64,000 bases of DNA from Bin87 sp965262485 (lineage in GTDB: Bacteria > Chloroflexota > Dehalococcoidia > Lucifugimonadales > UBA3495), in NCBI GenBank assembly GCA_965262485.1, contig OZ253540.1, forward strand, positions 1,612,001-1,676,000. Direction: 5' to 3'. The notes beneath the pieces were generated by a model. That model had not been told where the DNA came from, ran no database searches, and saw only the letters and a list, made by a program, of their open reading frames with translations. Below are positions 25,682-33,200 of this stretch, one piece after another. The position numbers and the translations under genes were made by a program. Numbering within the stretch: the first letter of the stretch is position 1; each line of letters begins with the position of its first letter.

Positions 25682-26848
25682 TCACAAACCCCGCACCATG
25701 ACGTCCAGACTCTCCAGCGCCCGGCTGATGTTCTCCTGGCTGTTGGCGTACGACAGCCGCACGTAGCCCTCGCCGAACTCACCGAACGCCGCCCCGGACA
25801 GCAGCGCCACGCCCGCTTCCTGCATCGCCCGCTCCTCGAACTCGGCGCTGCTGAGGCCCGTGCCTCTGATGCTTGGAAAGGCGTAAAACGCTCCCTCCGG
25901 CTCCGGGCAGTTGATCCCCGGTATGGATGCCAGCCCGTCCGCGATGAGACGGCGACGGCGGCCAAACTCGGCGGCCATCTCCTGCACCGCGTCCTGCGGG
26001 CCGTCCAGCGCGGCCACCCCGGCAATCTGGCTGAACGATGCCGCGCACGACACGCTGTTGGTCGCCAGCCGCGACACATGGGGCACCAGCTCCTCCGGCA
26101 TGATGCCGTAGCCCAGCCGCCAGCCCGTCATCGCGTAACTCTTCGAAAACCCGTCCAGAATGATCGTGCGTTCCGCCATCCCCGGCAGCGCAGCAATACT
26201 GTGGTGCTCGCCCGAGTATAGAATATCCTTGTAAATTTCGTCCGACATCACGTACATATCGGGATGGCTTCGCACCACGTTGGCGATGGTTTCCAGTTCG
26301 TCAGCGGTGAACGCCGAACCGCATGGATTCTCCGGCGAGTTGACGATGAGAAGCCGCGTGCGCTCGTTGACCATCCCCGGCAATTGCGTCAGGTCGGGAT
26401 GATAGGCCCGATCCTCCAGTAGCTGCATCGGCACGGCCCTGGCCCCGCAGAATTCGATCATCGACTCGTAAATCGGGAAACCGGGATTGGGATATATGAC
26501 CTCGGCGCCCGCTTCCGCCAGCGCCATGATGACGTAGAACATGATGGGTTTGGCGCCCGGCGTAACCACCACCTGCTCCCAGTCGGTATCGATGCCGCGC
26601 ACCTCCCGGCTGTTGCGAGCCACCGCCTGCCGCAGCTCCGGCAGACCCGGCGTCGGCCCGTAGTGCGTGTAGCCATCCTGCAGCGCCTTCACGCCGGCCT
26701 CCACAATGTGCGCCGGCGTCTCGAAGTCCGGTTCCCCAATCTCCAGGTGGATGATCTCCCGGCCCTGGGCCTCCAGCGCCCGCGCCCTGGCCAGCACCTC
26801 AAACGCGCTTTCAGTCCCCAAACGGCTCATACGGGTGGCGATAGTCAT
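25682..26848 (-). CDS. PLP-dependent aminotransferase, class I/II (aspartate aminotransferase-like)
   Basis: 388 residues. Fold-type I aminotransferase: HLEIGEPDFETPAH (~33-46), YTHYGPTPGLPELRQAVA (~62-79), VVVTPGAKPIMFYVIMALA (~96), NSPENPCGSAF (~170), YVMSDEIYKDILY (~198) and the PLP-binding Lys in ILDGFSKSYAMTGWRLGYG (~229-247). The usual C-terminal Arg binding the alpha-carboxylate is in EGYVRLSYANSQENI. Amino-acid preference is not decidable; aspartate or aromatic type are likely. ATG 26848 has ggag at a nine-base spacing; the longer upstream frame consists of repeats R2/R4 and is not used. Confidence 0.9.
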   Translation of the reverse strand: MTIATRMSRLGTESAFEVLARARALEAQGREIIHLEIGEPDFETPAHIVEAGVKALQDGYTHYGPTPGLPELRQAVARNSREVRGIDTDWEQVVVTPGAKPIMFYVIMALAEAGAEVIYPNPGFPIYESMIEFCGARAVPMQLLEDRAYHPDLTQLPGMVNERTRLLIVNSPENPCGSAFTADELETIANVVRSHPDMYVMSDEIYKDILYSGEHHSIAALPGMAERTIILDGFSKSYAMTGWRLGYGIMPEELVPHVSRLATNSVSCAASFSQIAGVAALDGPQDAVQEMAAEFGRRRRLIADGLASIPGINCPEPEGAFYAFPSIRGTGLSSAEFEERAMQEAGVALLSGAAFGEFGEGYVRLSYANSQENISRALESLDVMVRGL

Positions 26849-26929
26849 ACTTGGCATCTCCAAAATCAGCGTTCCCAACACCGCCCCACAACCCGCCGCC
26901 AAGATTACCACATCCCCCACAGCGCCGCC

Positions 26930-27074
26930 CCCACCCCTTGGCATTGCAAGGATTCCGCTCATCCATGTCGGACTCGGCTCCCCTCTCCCACCGGGAGAGG
27001 GGCCAGGGGTGAGGGCCGTACCCCCGTTCATCCTCAGCCTGTCGAACTCCCCCCCACTCAAAGTCCGCTTGCGG
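26930..27074. repeat. R1 fragment, R4 hairpin and R2 fragment
   Basis: ggcattgcaaggattccgct (26941) resembles the R1 arm; 26982-27017 is an R4 hairpin; 27029-27048 (catcctcagcctgtcgaac) is an R2 variant. Confidence 0.5.
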
Positions 27075-29387
27075 TCAGCCCCCGGCCTGGTAGCCGCTCC
27101 CCCAGCAGGCGACGGCGCCGTCCCCCTTCACCCCGCAGGTGTGTTCCGATCCGGCGCTGACCGAGGCGAACTCCCCGGCCGGCGGCCTGGCCTGGCCATT
27201 GCCATCATTGCCCCAGCAGGCGACGGCGCCGTCCCGACTCACCCCGCAGGTGTGAAACGCCCCGGCGCTGACCGAGGTGAACTCCCCGGCCGGCGGCCTG
27301 GCCTGGCCATTGCCATCATTGCCCCAGCAGGCGACGGCGCCGTCCCGCTTCACCCCGCAGGTGTGGAACCATCCGGCGCTGACCGAGGTGAACTCCCCGG
27401 CCGGCGGCGCGGCCTGGCCATATTCATTCCAGCCCCAGCAGGCGACGGAGCCGTCCCCCTTCACCCCGCAGGTGTGTTCCCCGCCGGCGCTGACCGAGGC
27501 GAACTCCCCGGCCGGCGGCGTGGCCCGGCCATCATCATCATAGCCCCAGCAGGCGACGCCGCCGTCCCGATTCACCCCGCAGGTGTGTTCCCTTCCGGCG
27601 CTGACCGAGGTGAACTCCCCGCCCGGCGGCGTGGCCCGGCCATAATAATTATCGCCCCAGCATTCCACGGAGCCGTCCCCCTTCACCCCGCATGTGTGGA
27701 ACTCTCCGGCGCTGACGGAGGCGAACTCCCCGGCCGGCGGCGTGGCCTGGCCATAATCAGCAGCGCCCCAGCAGAGGACGGCGCCGTCCCGACTCACCCC
27801 GCAGGTGTAGTCGATCCCGGTGCTGACCGAGGCGAACTCCCCGCCCGTTAGGCAAAGTTCCCCATGCGGCGCCAGAATTGAACTCGGCAAGGATAACCTC
27901 AAATTGGGAACACACTTGCCGCTGCTTCCGGTCAACTGGTTCCCGTTGAGGTCCAGATACTCCAAATTGGCAAGGCTGCCCAACTCCGGCGGCAACTCCC
28001 CGGTCAATCCCCGCCCGGCCAGGTTCAAGGCTGCAACCCGGCCATTGGTGTTTACGGAAACGCCTTCCCACTCTCCGATGGGCTCCCGGCTCAGCCAGTT
28101 ATTGAGGGAGGGCTGCCCCCAGGCATTATGCAGGGCAATCAGCGCTTCGGTGTCGCCGGGATGGTCTTCGGGAGTGCATATCGTAATCGCGCCGAAGGAT
28201 CTGTTGCCCCCCGCGTAGTCTCTCAGGAGGTCGGATATACATCCGCCAAGCCGGTTCCCGTCGAGCCGGATACTGCTCAGGGTGAAGGCGAGGTTATCCA
28301 ACTCCGGCGGCAACTCCCCGGTCAGCTGATTGCCCTCAAGGTTCAGCGATTGCAGACTGGCCAGGCTGCCCAACTCCGGCGGCAACTCCCCGGTCAGCTG
28401 ATTGCCCCCAAGGTTCAGCGATTGCAGATTGGCCAGGCCGCCCAACTCCGGCGGCAACTCCCCGGTCAGCTGATTGCCCTCGAGGTTCAGCAATTCCAGC
28501 CTGGCCAGGCCGCCCAACTCCGGCGGCAACTCCCAGCAGAACTCGTTTTCGCTGAGGGTAATCTGTTCCAGGTTGGTCAGGTTGCCCAGCTCACGCGGCA
28601 GTTGTCCGCCCAATTGACTGCCGGAGATTCTCAGGATGCGCAGGCCGGTCAGGTTGCCCAGCTCAGGAGGCAATTCTCCGGTCAATTGGCTGCTGGAGAT
28701 CAGCAGGTTTTCCAGGCCCGTGAGGTTGCCCAGCTCCGAAGGAAGCTCTGCCAATTGGCTGTTGGAGATTTCCAGGGTACGCAGGCCGGTCAGGTTGCCC
28801 AGCTCAGGAGAAAGCTCTCCGGTCAACCCGGAAAGCTGCAAGGCGATAACGCGCCCGTCATCGCCGGAACTTACGCCCGCCCACTCTCCGATGGGCGCGC
28901 GGCCGGCCCAGGTGCTGCTGCCGTCCCACGAATCGCCGCCGGTGGCCTCGAACAGGGCGAGCAGCGCTTCTTTGTCAGTTTCGGGCGAGGTTTGCTCCGG
29001 GGGCGCCATGACGTTGGGGCCTGGCCTTCGCCGGACGCAGTCGGTGGGCTCGCTGCCGGTCTTGTCTAAGACTCCCCGGCGGGTGGCCTCCGGCTCGGCG
29101 GTGGACTCGCTGTCGGTCCTGTCGAAGATTCCCCGGCGGGTGGCCCCCGGCTCGGCGGTGGCCTCGCTGCCGATCCTGTCGAAGATCCCCCGGCGGGTGG
29201 GTTCGGCGTCCCCGGTATCCGTCCGGGGCCTCGCCCCTGCTCTCTCTCGGTCGGCGTCCGACGAGTTGCCGCCGCAGGCCGCCAAGGCGGCCGCCAACAG
29301 CACCATCGCCAGCAGCAGGGCCGGCGCAACACGGAGGGGAATCACTGTACCTCGGAAGCGGAGGTTGGGGGAGTAGCGTCGCATCAA
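27075..29387 (-). CDS. LRR-RCC1 repeat lipoprotein, surface-exposed
   Basis: 770 residues. The signal peptide ends in a lipobox (LLAAALAACGG). Residues ~60-120 hold three near-copies of an ~18-residue unit starting TRRGIFDR or TRRGVLDK. Then a typical LRR cap (ALLALFEATGGDSWDG, WAGRAPIGEWAGVSS) is followed by about eight 24-residue leucine-rich repeats (LTGELPPELGNLTGL... pattern), and a second cap with one more repeat. From ~500 on there are seven RCC1-like 37-residue repeats (GEFTSVSAG..HTCGV..DGAVACWG) with a Cys pair each. The repeats are almost identical at the DNA level (e.g. 27181-27290 vs 27291-27400), which points to recent expansion and length variation. Probable role: adhesion or protein binding on the cell surface. 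Confidence 0.85.
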   Translation of the reverse strand: MMRRYSPNLRFRGTVIPLRVAPALLLAMVLLAAALAACGGNSSDADRERAGARPRTDTGDAEPTRRGIFDRIGSEATAEPGATRRGIFDRTDSESTAEPEATRRGVLDKTGSEPTDCVRRRPGPNVMAPPEQTSPETDKEALLALFEATGGDSWDGSSTWAGRAPIGEWAGVSSGDDGRVIALQLSGLTGELSPELGNLTGLRTLEISNSQLAELPSELGNLTGLENLLISSSQLTGELPPELGNLTGLRILRISGSQLGGQLPRELGNLTNLEQITLSENEFCWELPPELGGLARLELLNLEGNQLTGELPPELGGLANLQSLNLGGNQLTGELPPELGSLASLQSLNLEGNQLTGELPPELDNLAFTLSSIRLDGNRLGGCISDLLRDYAGGNRSFGAITICTPEDHPGDTEALIALHNAWGQPSLNNWLSREPIGEWEGVSVNTNGRVAALNLAGRGLTGELPPELGSLANLEYLDLNGNQLTGSSGKCVPNLRLSLPSSILAPHGELCLTGGEFASVSTGIDYTCGVSRDGAVLCWGAADYGQATPPAGEFASVSAGEFHTCGVKGDGSVECWGDNYYGRATPPGGEFTSVSAGREHTCGVNRDGGVACWGYDDDGRATPPAGEFASVSAGGEHTCGVKGDGSVACWGWNEYGQAAPPAGEFTSVSAGWFHTCGVKRDGAVACWGNDGNGQARPPAGEFTSVSAGAFHTCGVSRDGAVACWGNDGNGQARPPAGEFASVSAGSEHTCGVKGDGAVACWGSGYQAGG

Positions 29388-29565
29388 GCGCCTCCTGCGT
29401 AAGTTCGGCGCCAGGAATCAAAAGGCGCCGGCTGGTTAGCATCATAAGAACCTACCACCATATCGTCAAACCGCAGCCCGCCACACCTGTCATTTGTATG
29501 TTGTATATGCCTCGTAGATAGGCCAATCTGTGAGGCGGGCGCGAGGGGCGCGTCGTCTGTCATTG
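29388..29565. other. Leader of LRR-RCC1 gene and remnant of R1
   Basis: No gene. ctgtcattg at 29557-29565 is the left part of an R1 repeat; the rest of the R1 continues at 30758 on the other side of IS110. Confidence 0.6.
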
Positions 29566-29714
29566 GGTGAGCTGGGCCTGAGGTCCAGGCTGCACCGACT
29601 CGCAGTAAGACACCCCTCACGCCGCCGGTGGTCGCTCCGAACAGATTCACGGGCCTGAGCCCGCATTGCAAGTGTGGAGGACCACCGCATTATCACATCT
29701 GGGAGGTCTCAAAG
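29566..29714 (+). ncRNA. Candidate IS110 bridge-RNA region
   Basis: Non-coding 149-nt leader, conserved between both copies. In the IS110 group the element-encoded guide RNA lies here. Two hexamers match complements of the R1 target: ctcgca (29599-29604, complement of tgcgag) and gtcgct (29631-29636, complement of agcgac). A hairpin-rich middle (gcctgagcccgcattgcaagtg) is seen. Guide role is inferred, not shown. Confidence 0.4.
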
Positions 29715-30692
29715 ATGAAGACGCCAAAGATGAAGACCATGGAAGGTAGCGCAGTGGAAGGCGGCGCAGTGGTGGGCATTGACGTCAGCAAAGCCAGCCT
29801 GGACGTGTCGGTGTCGGCTGGCCCGGCGCGTCGCTTTGCCAACACCGAGGAGGGCATCGCCGATCTGTTGCAATTGTTGGAGGCGCAGGAGGTCGCGCAG
29901 GTGGTGTGTGAACCCACCGGGGGCTATGAACTCCAGTTGGTCAACCGGTTGCGGGCCGGGGGACTGGGGGTGCACCAGGCCCACCCCAACCAGGTGCGGG
30001 ATTTCGCCCGGGCCGCTGGCCACCTGGCGAAGACTGACGCCCTGGACGCCCAGACGCTGTCGCGTTACGGCCAGGTGTTTGAACCCCCGGACACCCCGCA
30101 GCCGGATCCGGAACGTGAGGAACTGCGGGATTTGCTGCGCCGCCGCCAGCAGCTGGTGGAACAGCGAGTGCAGGAGCTGAACCGGCGCCACCAGGGAACC
30201 TCCCGCAAGGCCCGGGCTTCCACCGCCCGCCACATCGCCTGGCTGGACCAGGAGATCGCCCAGCTGGATGAGGAGTACCAGGCCGCATTGCAGAGCAGCG
30301 AGTCCCTGGCCCAACGCGCCGCCTTGTACCGCAGCGTGCCGGGCGTAGGGCCGCTCACCGCCGCCACCCTGACCGCCGAGCTGCCGGAACTGGGACAATA
30401 CGACGGGAAGGCCCTGACCTCCCTGGTGGGACTGGCGCCCTGGTCTCGGGACAGTGGCCGGAAGCGGGGCCAGCGCACCATCCGGGGCGGTCGCGGCGTA
30501 GTGCGCCGGGCCTTGTACATGGCGGCCCTGGCGGCGACACGCGGCCAGGGGAGCTTGCCTGATTTCTACCGTCAGCTGCGGCAACGTGGCAAAACTGGCA
30601 AAGTGGCGCTGGTGGCCGTGATGCGCAAGCTGCTGTTGCAACTGAACGCAGTGGCCCGCCGCGGAACCCCCTGGGTGAAACAACACGGATAG
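29715..30692 (+). CDS. IS110-family recombinase, copy 2
   Basis: 325 residues, nearly identical to the protein at 879-1871: same DEDD acidic residues (D23, E66, D108, D111) and the Ser in APWSRDSG (S247). Differences are at residues 131 (D) and 159 (H) and a shorter tail ending TPWVKQHG instead of TPWTQTPGVQQPG, caused by a small rearrangement near 30675-30710 (the ggatagaac motif is duplicated). The start ATG has the same GGGAGG site. The catalytic residues are intact, so this copy looks functional. Confidence 0.9.
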   Translation: MKTPKMKTMEGSAVEGGAVVGIDVSKASLDVSVSAGPARRFANTEEGIADLLQLLEAQEVAQVVCEPTGGYELQLVNRLRAGGLGVHQAHPNQVRDFARAAGHLAKTDALDAQTLSRYGQVFEPPDTPQPDPEREELRDLLRRRQQLVEQRVQELNRRHQGTSRKARASTARHIAWLDQEIAQLDEEYQAALQSSESLAQRAALYRSVPGVGPLTAATLTAELPELGQYDGKALTSLVGLAPWSRDSGRKRGQRTIRGGRGVVRRALYMAALAATRGQGSLPDFYRQLRQRGKTGKVALVAVMRKLLLQLNAVARRGTPWVKQHG

Positions 30693-30757
30693 AACACCAC
30701 GGATAGAACCATCCCACCTCCAAACCCGCAAAAAGGCTTGACACCCAACACAGATAC

Positions 30758-30930
30758 TGCGAGGAGCGCAGCCGCTCATGGTGAGCCTGTCGAACCACGT
30801 GGCAATCCCGTTGCCAACCCAACCCCCCCCAAATCCTGTCCATCCGGCTCATCCTATTCATCCAGGTAAAACGGCAGTCCCTTCCCCCTCTCCCACCGGG
30901 AGAGGGGCCGGGGGTGAGGGCCGTACCCAC
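30758..30930. repeat. R1 arm with nested R2, then R6 and R4
   Basis: tgcgaggagcgcagc then an R2 unit (gagcctgtcgaac) then cacgtggcaatcccg: an R1 arm split by R2. R6 at 30833-30872 and R4 at 30890-30927 follow. Confidence 0.7.
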
Positions 30931-30967
30931 CGACTGGCATCCACCCCGGCGCGAGGGCAAGATCCCT

Positions 30968-30976
30968 TGCTATACT
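30968..30976 (+). promoter_or_regulatory. Extended -10 promoter of argG
   Basis: TGC-TATACT at 30968-30976, 30 bases upstream of the argG start; aaggaga at 30991 is the ribosome site. Confidence 0.55.
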
Positions 30977-31005
30977 GGTTGCATCAATAAGGAGAGCGCC
31001 TGCCA

Positions 31006-32193
31006 ATGCCCAGCAAGAAAATCGTCCTCGCCTACTCCGGCGGCCTTGACACCTCGGTCGCCGTGCCCTGGCTCAAGGAAAACTACGACGCCGACATCAT
31101 CACCTGCACCATCGACCTGGGCATGGTGGACCTCGAAACCATCCGCCAGCGCGCCTATGCCGTCGGAGCATCCGAGGCCGTTACCGTCGATGGTCGCGAG
31201 ACGCTGGTCAGCGAGTTCCTGTGGCCCGCGCTCCGGGCCGGCGCCATCTACGAGGGTCAGTATCCCCTGGCCACCGCCCTGGGCCGCCCCCTCATCGCCC
31301 GCTACCTCGCCGAGGTTGCCGAGGAACACGGCGCCCATGCCATCGCCCACGGCTGCACCGGCAAGGGCAACGACCAGGTTCGCATCGAGGTCGGCGTGGC
31401 CGCTCTCACCCAGGGCGTGGAAGTCATCGCCCCCATCCGCGAGTGGGGCATGAACCGCCAGGACGAGGTGGAATACGCCCGCGCGCGCAACCTGCCCATC
31501 GCTCCGTCCAACAACAAATACAGCACCGATGAAAACCTGTGGGGCCGCAGCGCCGAGGCCGGCGATCTGGAAGACCCCTGGAACGAACCCCCCGAGGACG
31601 CCTACGAGTGGACGGCCAACCCCAACGCCGCGCCCGACGAGCCGGCCTACGTGGAAATCCACTTCGACGAGGGTATACCCACCGCCGTCGATGGCGAGAG
31701 CATGGCCGGCGTTGATCTGATCACTCACCTGAACCGCCTGGCCGGAGCCCACGGCGTGGGTCGCATCGACCACGTGGAAAATCGGCTGGTGGGCATCAAG
31801 TCCCGCGAGGTGTACGAATCGCCGGCCGCCGTCGCCCTGCACGCAGCCCACCGCGGCCTGGAGACCATGACCCTGTCCCGGGAGCAGACCCGCTTCAAGG
31901 AGCGCGTTGCCCAGGAGTACGCCGAACTGGTGTACAACGGACTGTGGTTCACCGCCCACCGCCGCGACCTCGACGCCTACGTCGCATCCACCCAGCGCCA
32001 CGTCACCGGCGAGGTGCGCATCCGGTTGCACAAGGGTACGTGCGTCGTCGCCGGCCGCCGCGCCGACCGCCCGCTGTACAACTACGGCCTCGCCACCTAC
32101 GACCGCGCCGACGAGTTCGACCACACCGCCGCCAAGGGCTTCATCGACATCTACGGCCTGCCCGTCCGCACCCAAAACCGCCAGCAGGGTTAG
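31006..32193 (+). CDS. argG: Argininosuccinate synthase
   Basis: Joins citrulline and aspartate with ATP to form argininosuccinate, the seventh step of arginine synthesis. 395 residues, normal length. The ATP-binding P-loop is VLAYSGGLDTSVAV (~7-20), the citrulline/aspartate region HGCTGKGNDQVR (~115-126) and SNNKYSTDENLWGRS (~165-179); YEWTANP and the C-terminal synthetase domain GVGRIDHVENRLVGIKSREVYE (~245-266) follow. ATG 31006 is preceded by aaggagagcgcc. It is the plus-strand member of the scattered arginine genes in this area (argD, argB, argJ lie downstream on the minus strand). Its last 73 bases and stop are duplicated at 32476-32556 (see there). Confidence 0.97.
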   Translation: MPSKKIVLAYSGGLDTSVAVPWLKENYDADIITCTIDLGMVDLETIRQRAYAVGASEAVTVDGRETLVSEFLWPALRAGAIYEGQYPLATALGRPLIARYLAEVAEEHGAHAIAHGCTGKGNDQVRIEVGVAALTQGVEVIAPIREWGMNRQDEVEYARARNLPIAPSNNKYSTDENLWGRSAEAGDLEDPWNEPPEDAYEWTANPNAAPDEPAYVEIHFDEGIPTAVDGESMAGVDLITHLNRLAGAHGVGRIDHVENRLVGIKSREVYESPAAVALHAAHRGLETMTLSREQTRFKERVAQEYAELVYNGLWFTAHRRDLDAYVASTQRHVTGEVRIRLHKGTCVVAGRRADRPLYNYGLATYDRADEFDHTAAKGFIDIYGLPVRTQNRQQG

Positions 32194-32201
32194 CGGACTC
32201 C
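32121..32201 (+). repeat. 81-bp direct repeat, left copy (argG 3' end)
   Basis: The last part of argG, from ccacac to ggactcc, recurs at 32476-32556 with two mismatches. The repeat brackets a 274-bp segment carrying the AbrB-type gene. Confidence 0.9.
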
Positions 32202-32243
32202 GCATGATATATTTGACTCACACAGCGGCGCTATCGAGGAATC

Positions 32244-32465
32244 ATGCGCATTTCAGAACGAGGGCAAATCACTATACCCAAGCATCTCAGGGAACGATTC
32301 GGCCTGAACCATGACGTTGAGGTGGAGATCACTGCCACCGATGCTGGCCTGCTCATCCACAAGCGAATCGAGTCAAAGCATCCGGTTGATCAGATTTATG
32401 GGATTTTGCCAAACGCAAATGGACTTGCCACCGACGAATACATAGACGAGATTCGAGGTAAATGA
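32244..32465 (+). CDS. AbrB/SpoVT-family antitoxin-like DNA-binding protein
   Basis: 73 residues: a swapped-hairpin AbrB domain at the start (MRISERGQITIPKHLRERFG, ~1-20; VEVEITATDAGLLIHK, ~25-41) followed by a toxin-binding-like tail. VapB-type antitoxins look like this and are usually followed by a PIN toxin whose ATG overlaps the antitoxin stop. Here an overlapping ATG (32462, ATGA) is present but the second frame runs only a few codons (MIGTRH) before it enters the duplicated argG tail, so the toxin gene is cut off. Autoregulation would be usual for this family. Start ATG 32244 has a weak cgaggaatc site. Confidence 0.85.
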   Translation: MRISERGQITIPKHLRERFGLNHDVEVEITATDAGLLIHKRIESKHPVDQIYGILPNANGLATDEYIDEIRGK

Positions 32466-32548
32466 TTGGGACGCGCCACACTGCCGCCAAGGGCTTCATC
32501 GACATCTACGGCCTGCCCGTCCGCACCCAAAACCGCCAGCAGGGTTAG
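32462..32548 (+). pseudogene. Truncated toxin start fused to argG tail
   Basis: ATG at 32462 overlaps the antitoxin stop; after ~5 codons the frame is identical to the duplicated argG C-terminus (GFIDIYGLPVRTQNRQQG). Probably a VapC-like gene lost by recombination. Confidence 0.5.
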
Positions 32549-32556
32549 AGGACTCC
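32476..32556 (+). repeat. 81-bp direct repeat, right copy
   Basis: Copy of 32121-32201 with c-to-t and c-to-a differences; it is followed at once by an R4 hairpin (32554-32594), another at 32628-32663. Confidence 0.9.
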
Positions 32557-32650
32557 CCTCACCCCAACCCCTCTCCCGGTGGGAGAGGGGCTTTTTGTTG
32601 GCGGTGACGAACCGGGCTACGGGCCAGTCCCCTCTCCCTATGGGAGAGGG

Positions 32651-33004
32651 TTAGGGTGAGGGCGGACCCTGAAGGGCTGCCAATATAGCCTGCAAAACCG
32701 CCTGGGTTTCGCGAAACACTTGATCGTTCCGAAACCTGACTATTCTGTACCCGGACAATTCGAGGAACACCGTTCTTTCCTGGTCTTCCTCAATTTGTGC
32801 CTGGTGATGGGACCCGTCCAATTCAACTATGAGCCGCTGCTCCCAACAGACGAAGTCAACGACGTAAGGACCGACCGGGTATTGGCGGCGAAATTTGTAA
32901 CCATCAAACTGACGATTTCGCAGCTCCTTCCACAGCGTCCGTTCCGCGTCAGTGGAATTCTTTCTGAGTTGACGGGCTTTGGAAACTGTGGTTGGCCTCG
33001 GCAC
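32651..33004 (-). CDS. DUF559 / Vsr-like endonuclease-domain protein
   Basis: About 117 residues. DUF559 proteins have a very-short-patch-repair-like endonuclease fold. Visible: RQLRKNSTDAERTLWKELR, GYKFRRQYPVGPYVVDFVCWEQRLIVELDG (Asp and Glu of the PD-(D/E)XK-type site; shown as two parts, DFVC and VELDG), QRTVFLELSGYRIVRFRNDQV and a C-terminal helix. The reaction in vivo is unknown; the family is common in accessory DNA. The start is uncertain: GTG at 33004 sits just after an R4 repeat that supplies ggggag; a longer frame to 33064 is made of the R4 repeat. Both flanks are R4 hairpins. Confidence 0.8.
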   Translation of the reverse strand: MPRPTTVSKARQLRKNSTDAERTLWKELRNRQFDGYKFRRQYPVGPYVVDFVCWEQRLIVELDGSHHQAQIEEDQERTVFLELSGYRIVRFRNDQVFRETQAVLQAILAALQGPPSP

Positions 33005-33146
33005 TCTCCCCTCACCCCAACCCCTCTCCCGGTGGGAGAGGGACTTTTTCGATGGTCGCCACAACAGGCGCTAGGGCCCTGAATCCTGTTCATTACCGTA
33101 AGAAGCCAGTTCCCTCTCCCGGTGGGAGAGGGCTAGGGTGAGGGCG
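33005..33146. repeat. R4 hairpins
   Basis: 33005-33040 and 33112-33146 are R4 units (ctctcccggtgggagaggg) around a short fragment. Gene-free between the DUF559 and argD genes. Confidence 0.6.
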
Positions 33147-33200
33147 GCCCCTGCCCATCCAGCAGGGGCCAAACCCTACCCTCCACAGGGGCCCAACCCC

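Larger units (their letters stand above)
29566..30757 (+). mobile_element. IS110-family element, copy 2, inserted in an R1 hairpin
   Basis: About 1192 bp. The left flank ends in tgtcattg and the right flank begins tgcgaggagcgcag, which together reconstitute the R1 left arm (tgtcattgcgaggagcgcag) apart from the junction base(s). No inverted repeats or duplication, as expected. This copy has the full left end that is missing in copy 1. The leader 29566-29714 has no ORF and is the likely bridge-RNA region. Confidence 0.85.

Noticed and set aside
27181..27850. Tandem ~110-bp repeats resembling a CRISPR array
   Set aside because: The repeats are coding (RCC1 units), have no unique spacers of constant size, and no cas genes are present.
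30970..32205. Long minus-strand frame covering argG
   Set aside because: Shadow of argG, which has all catalytic motifs.
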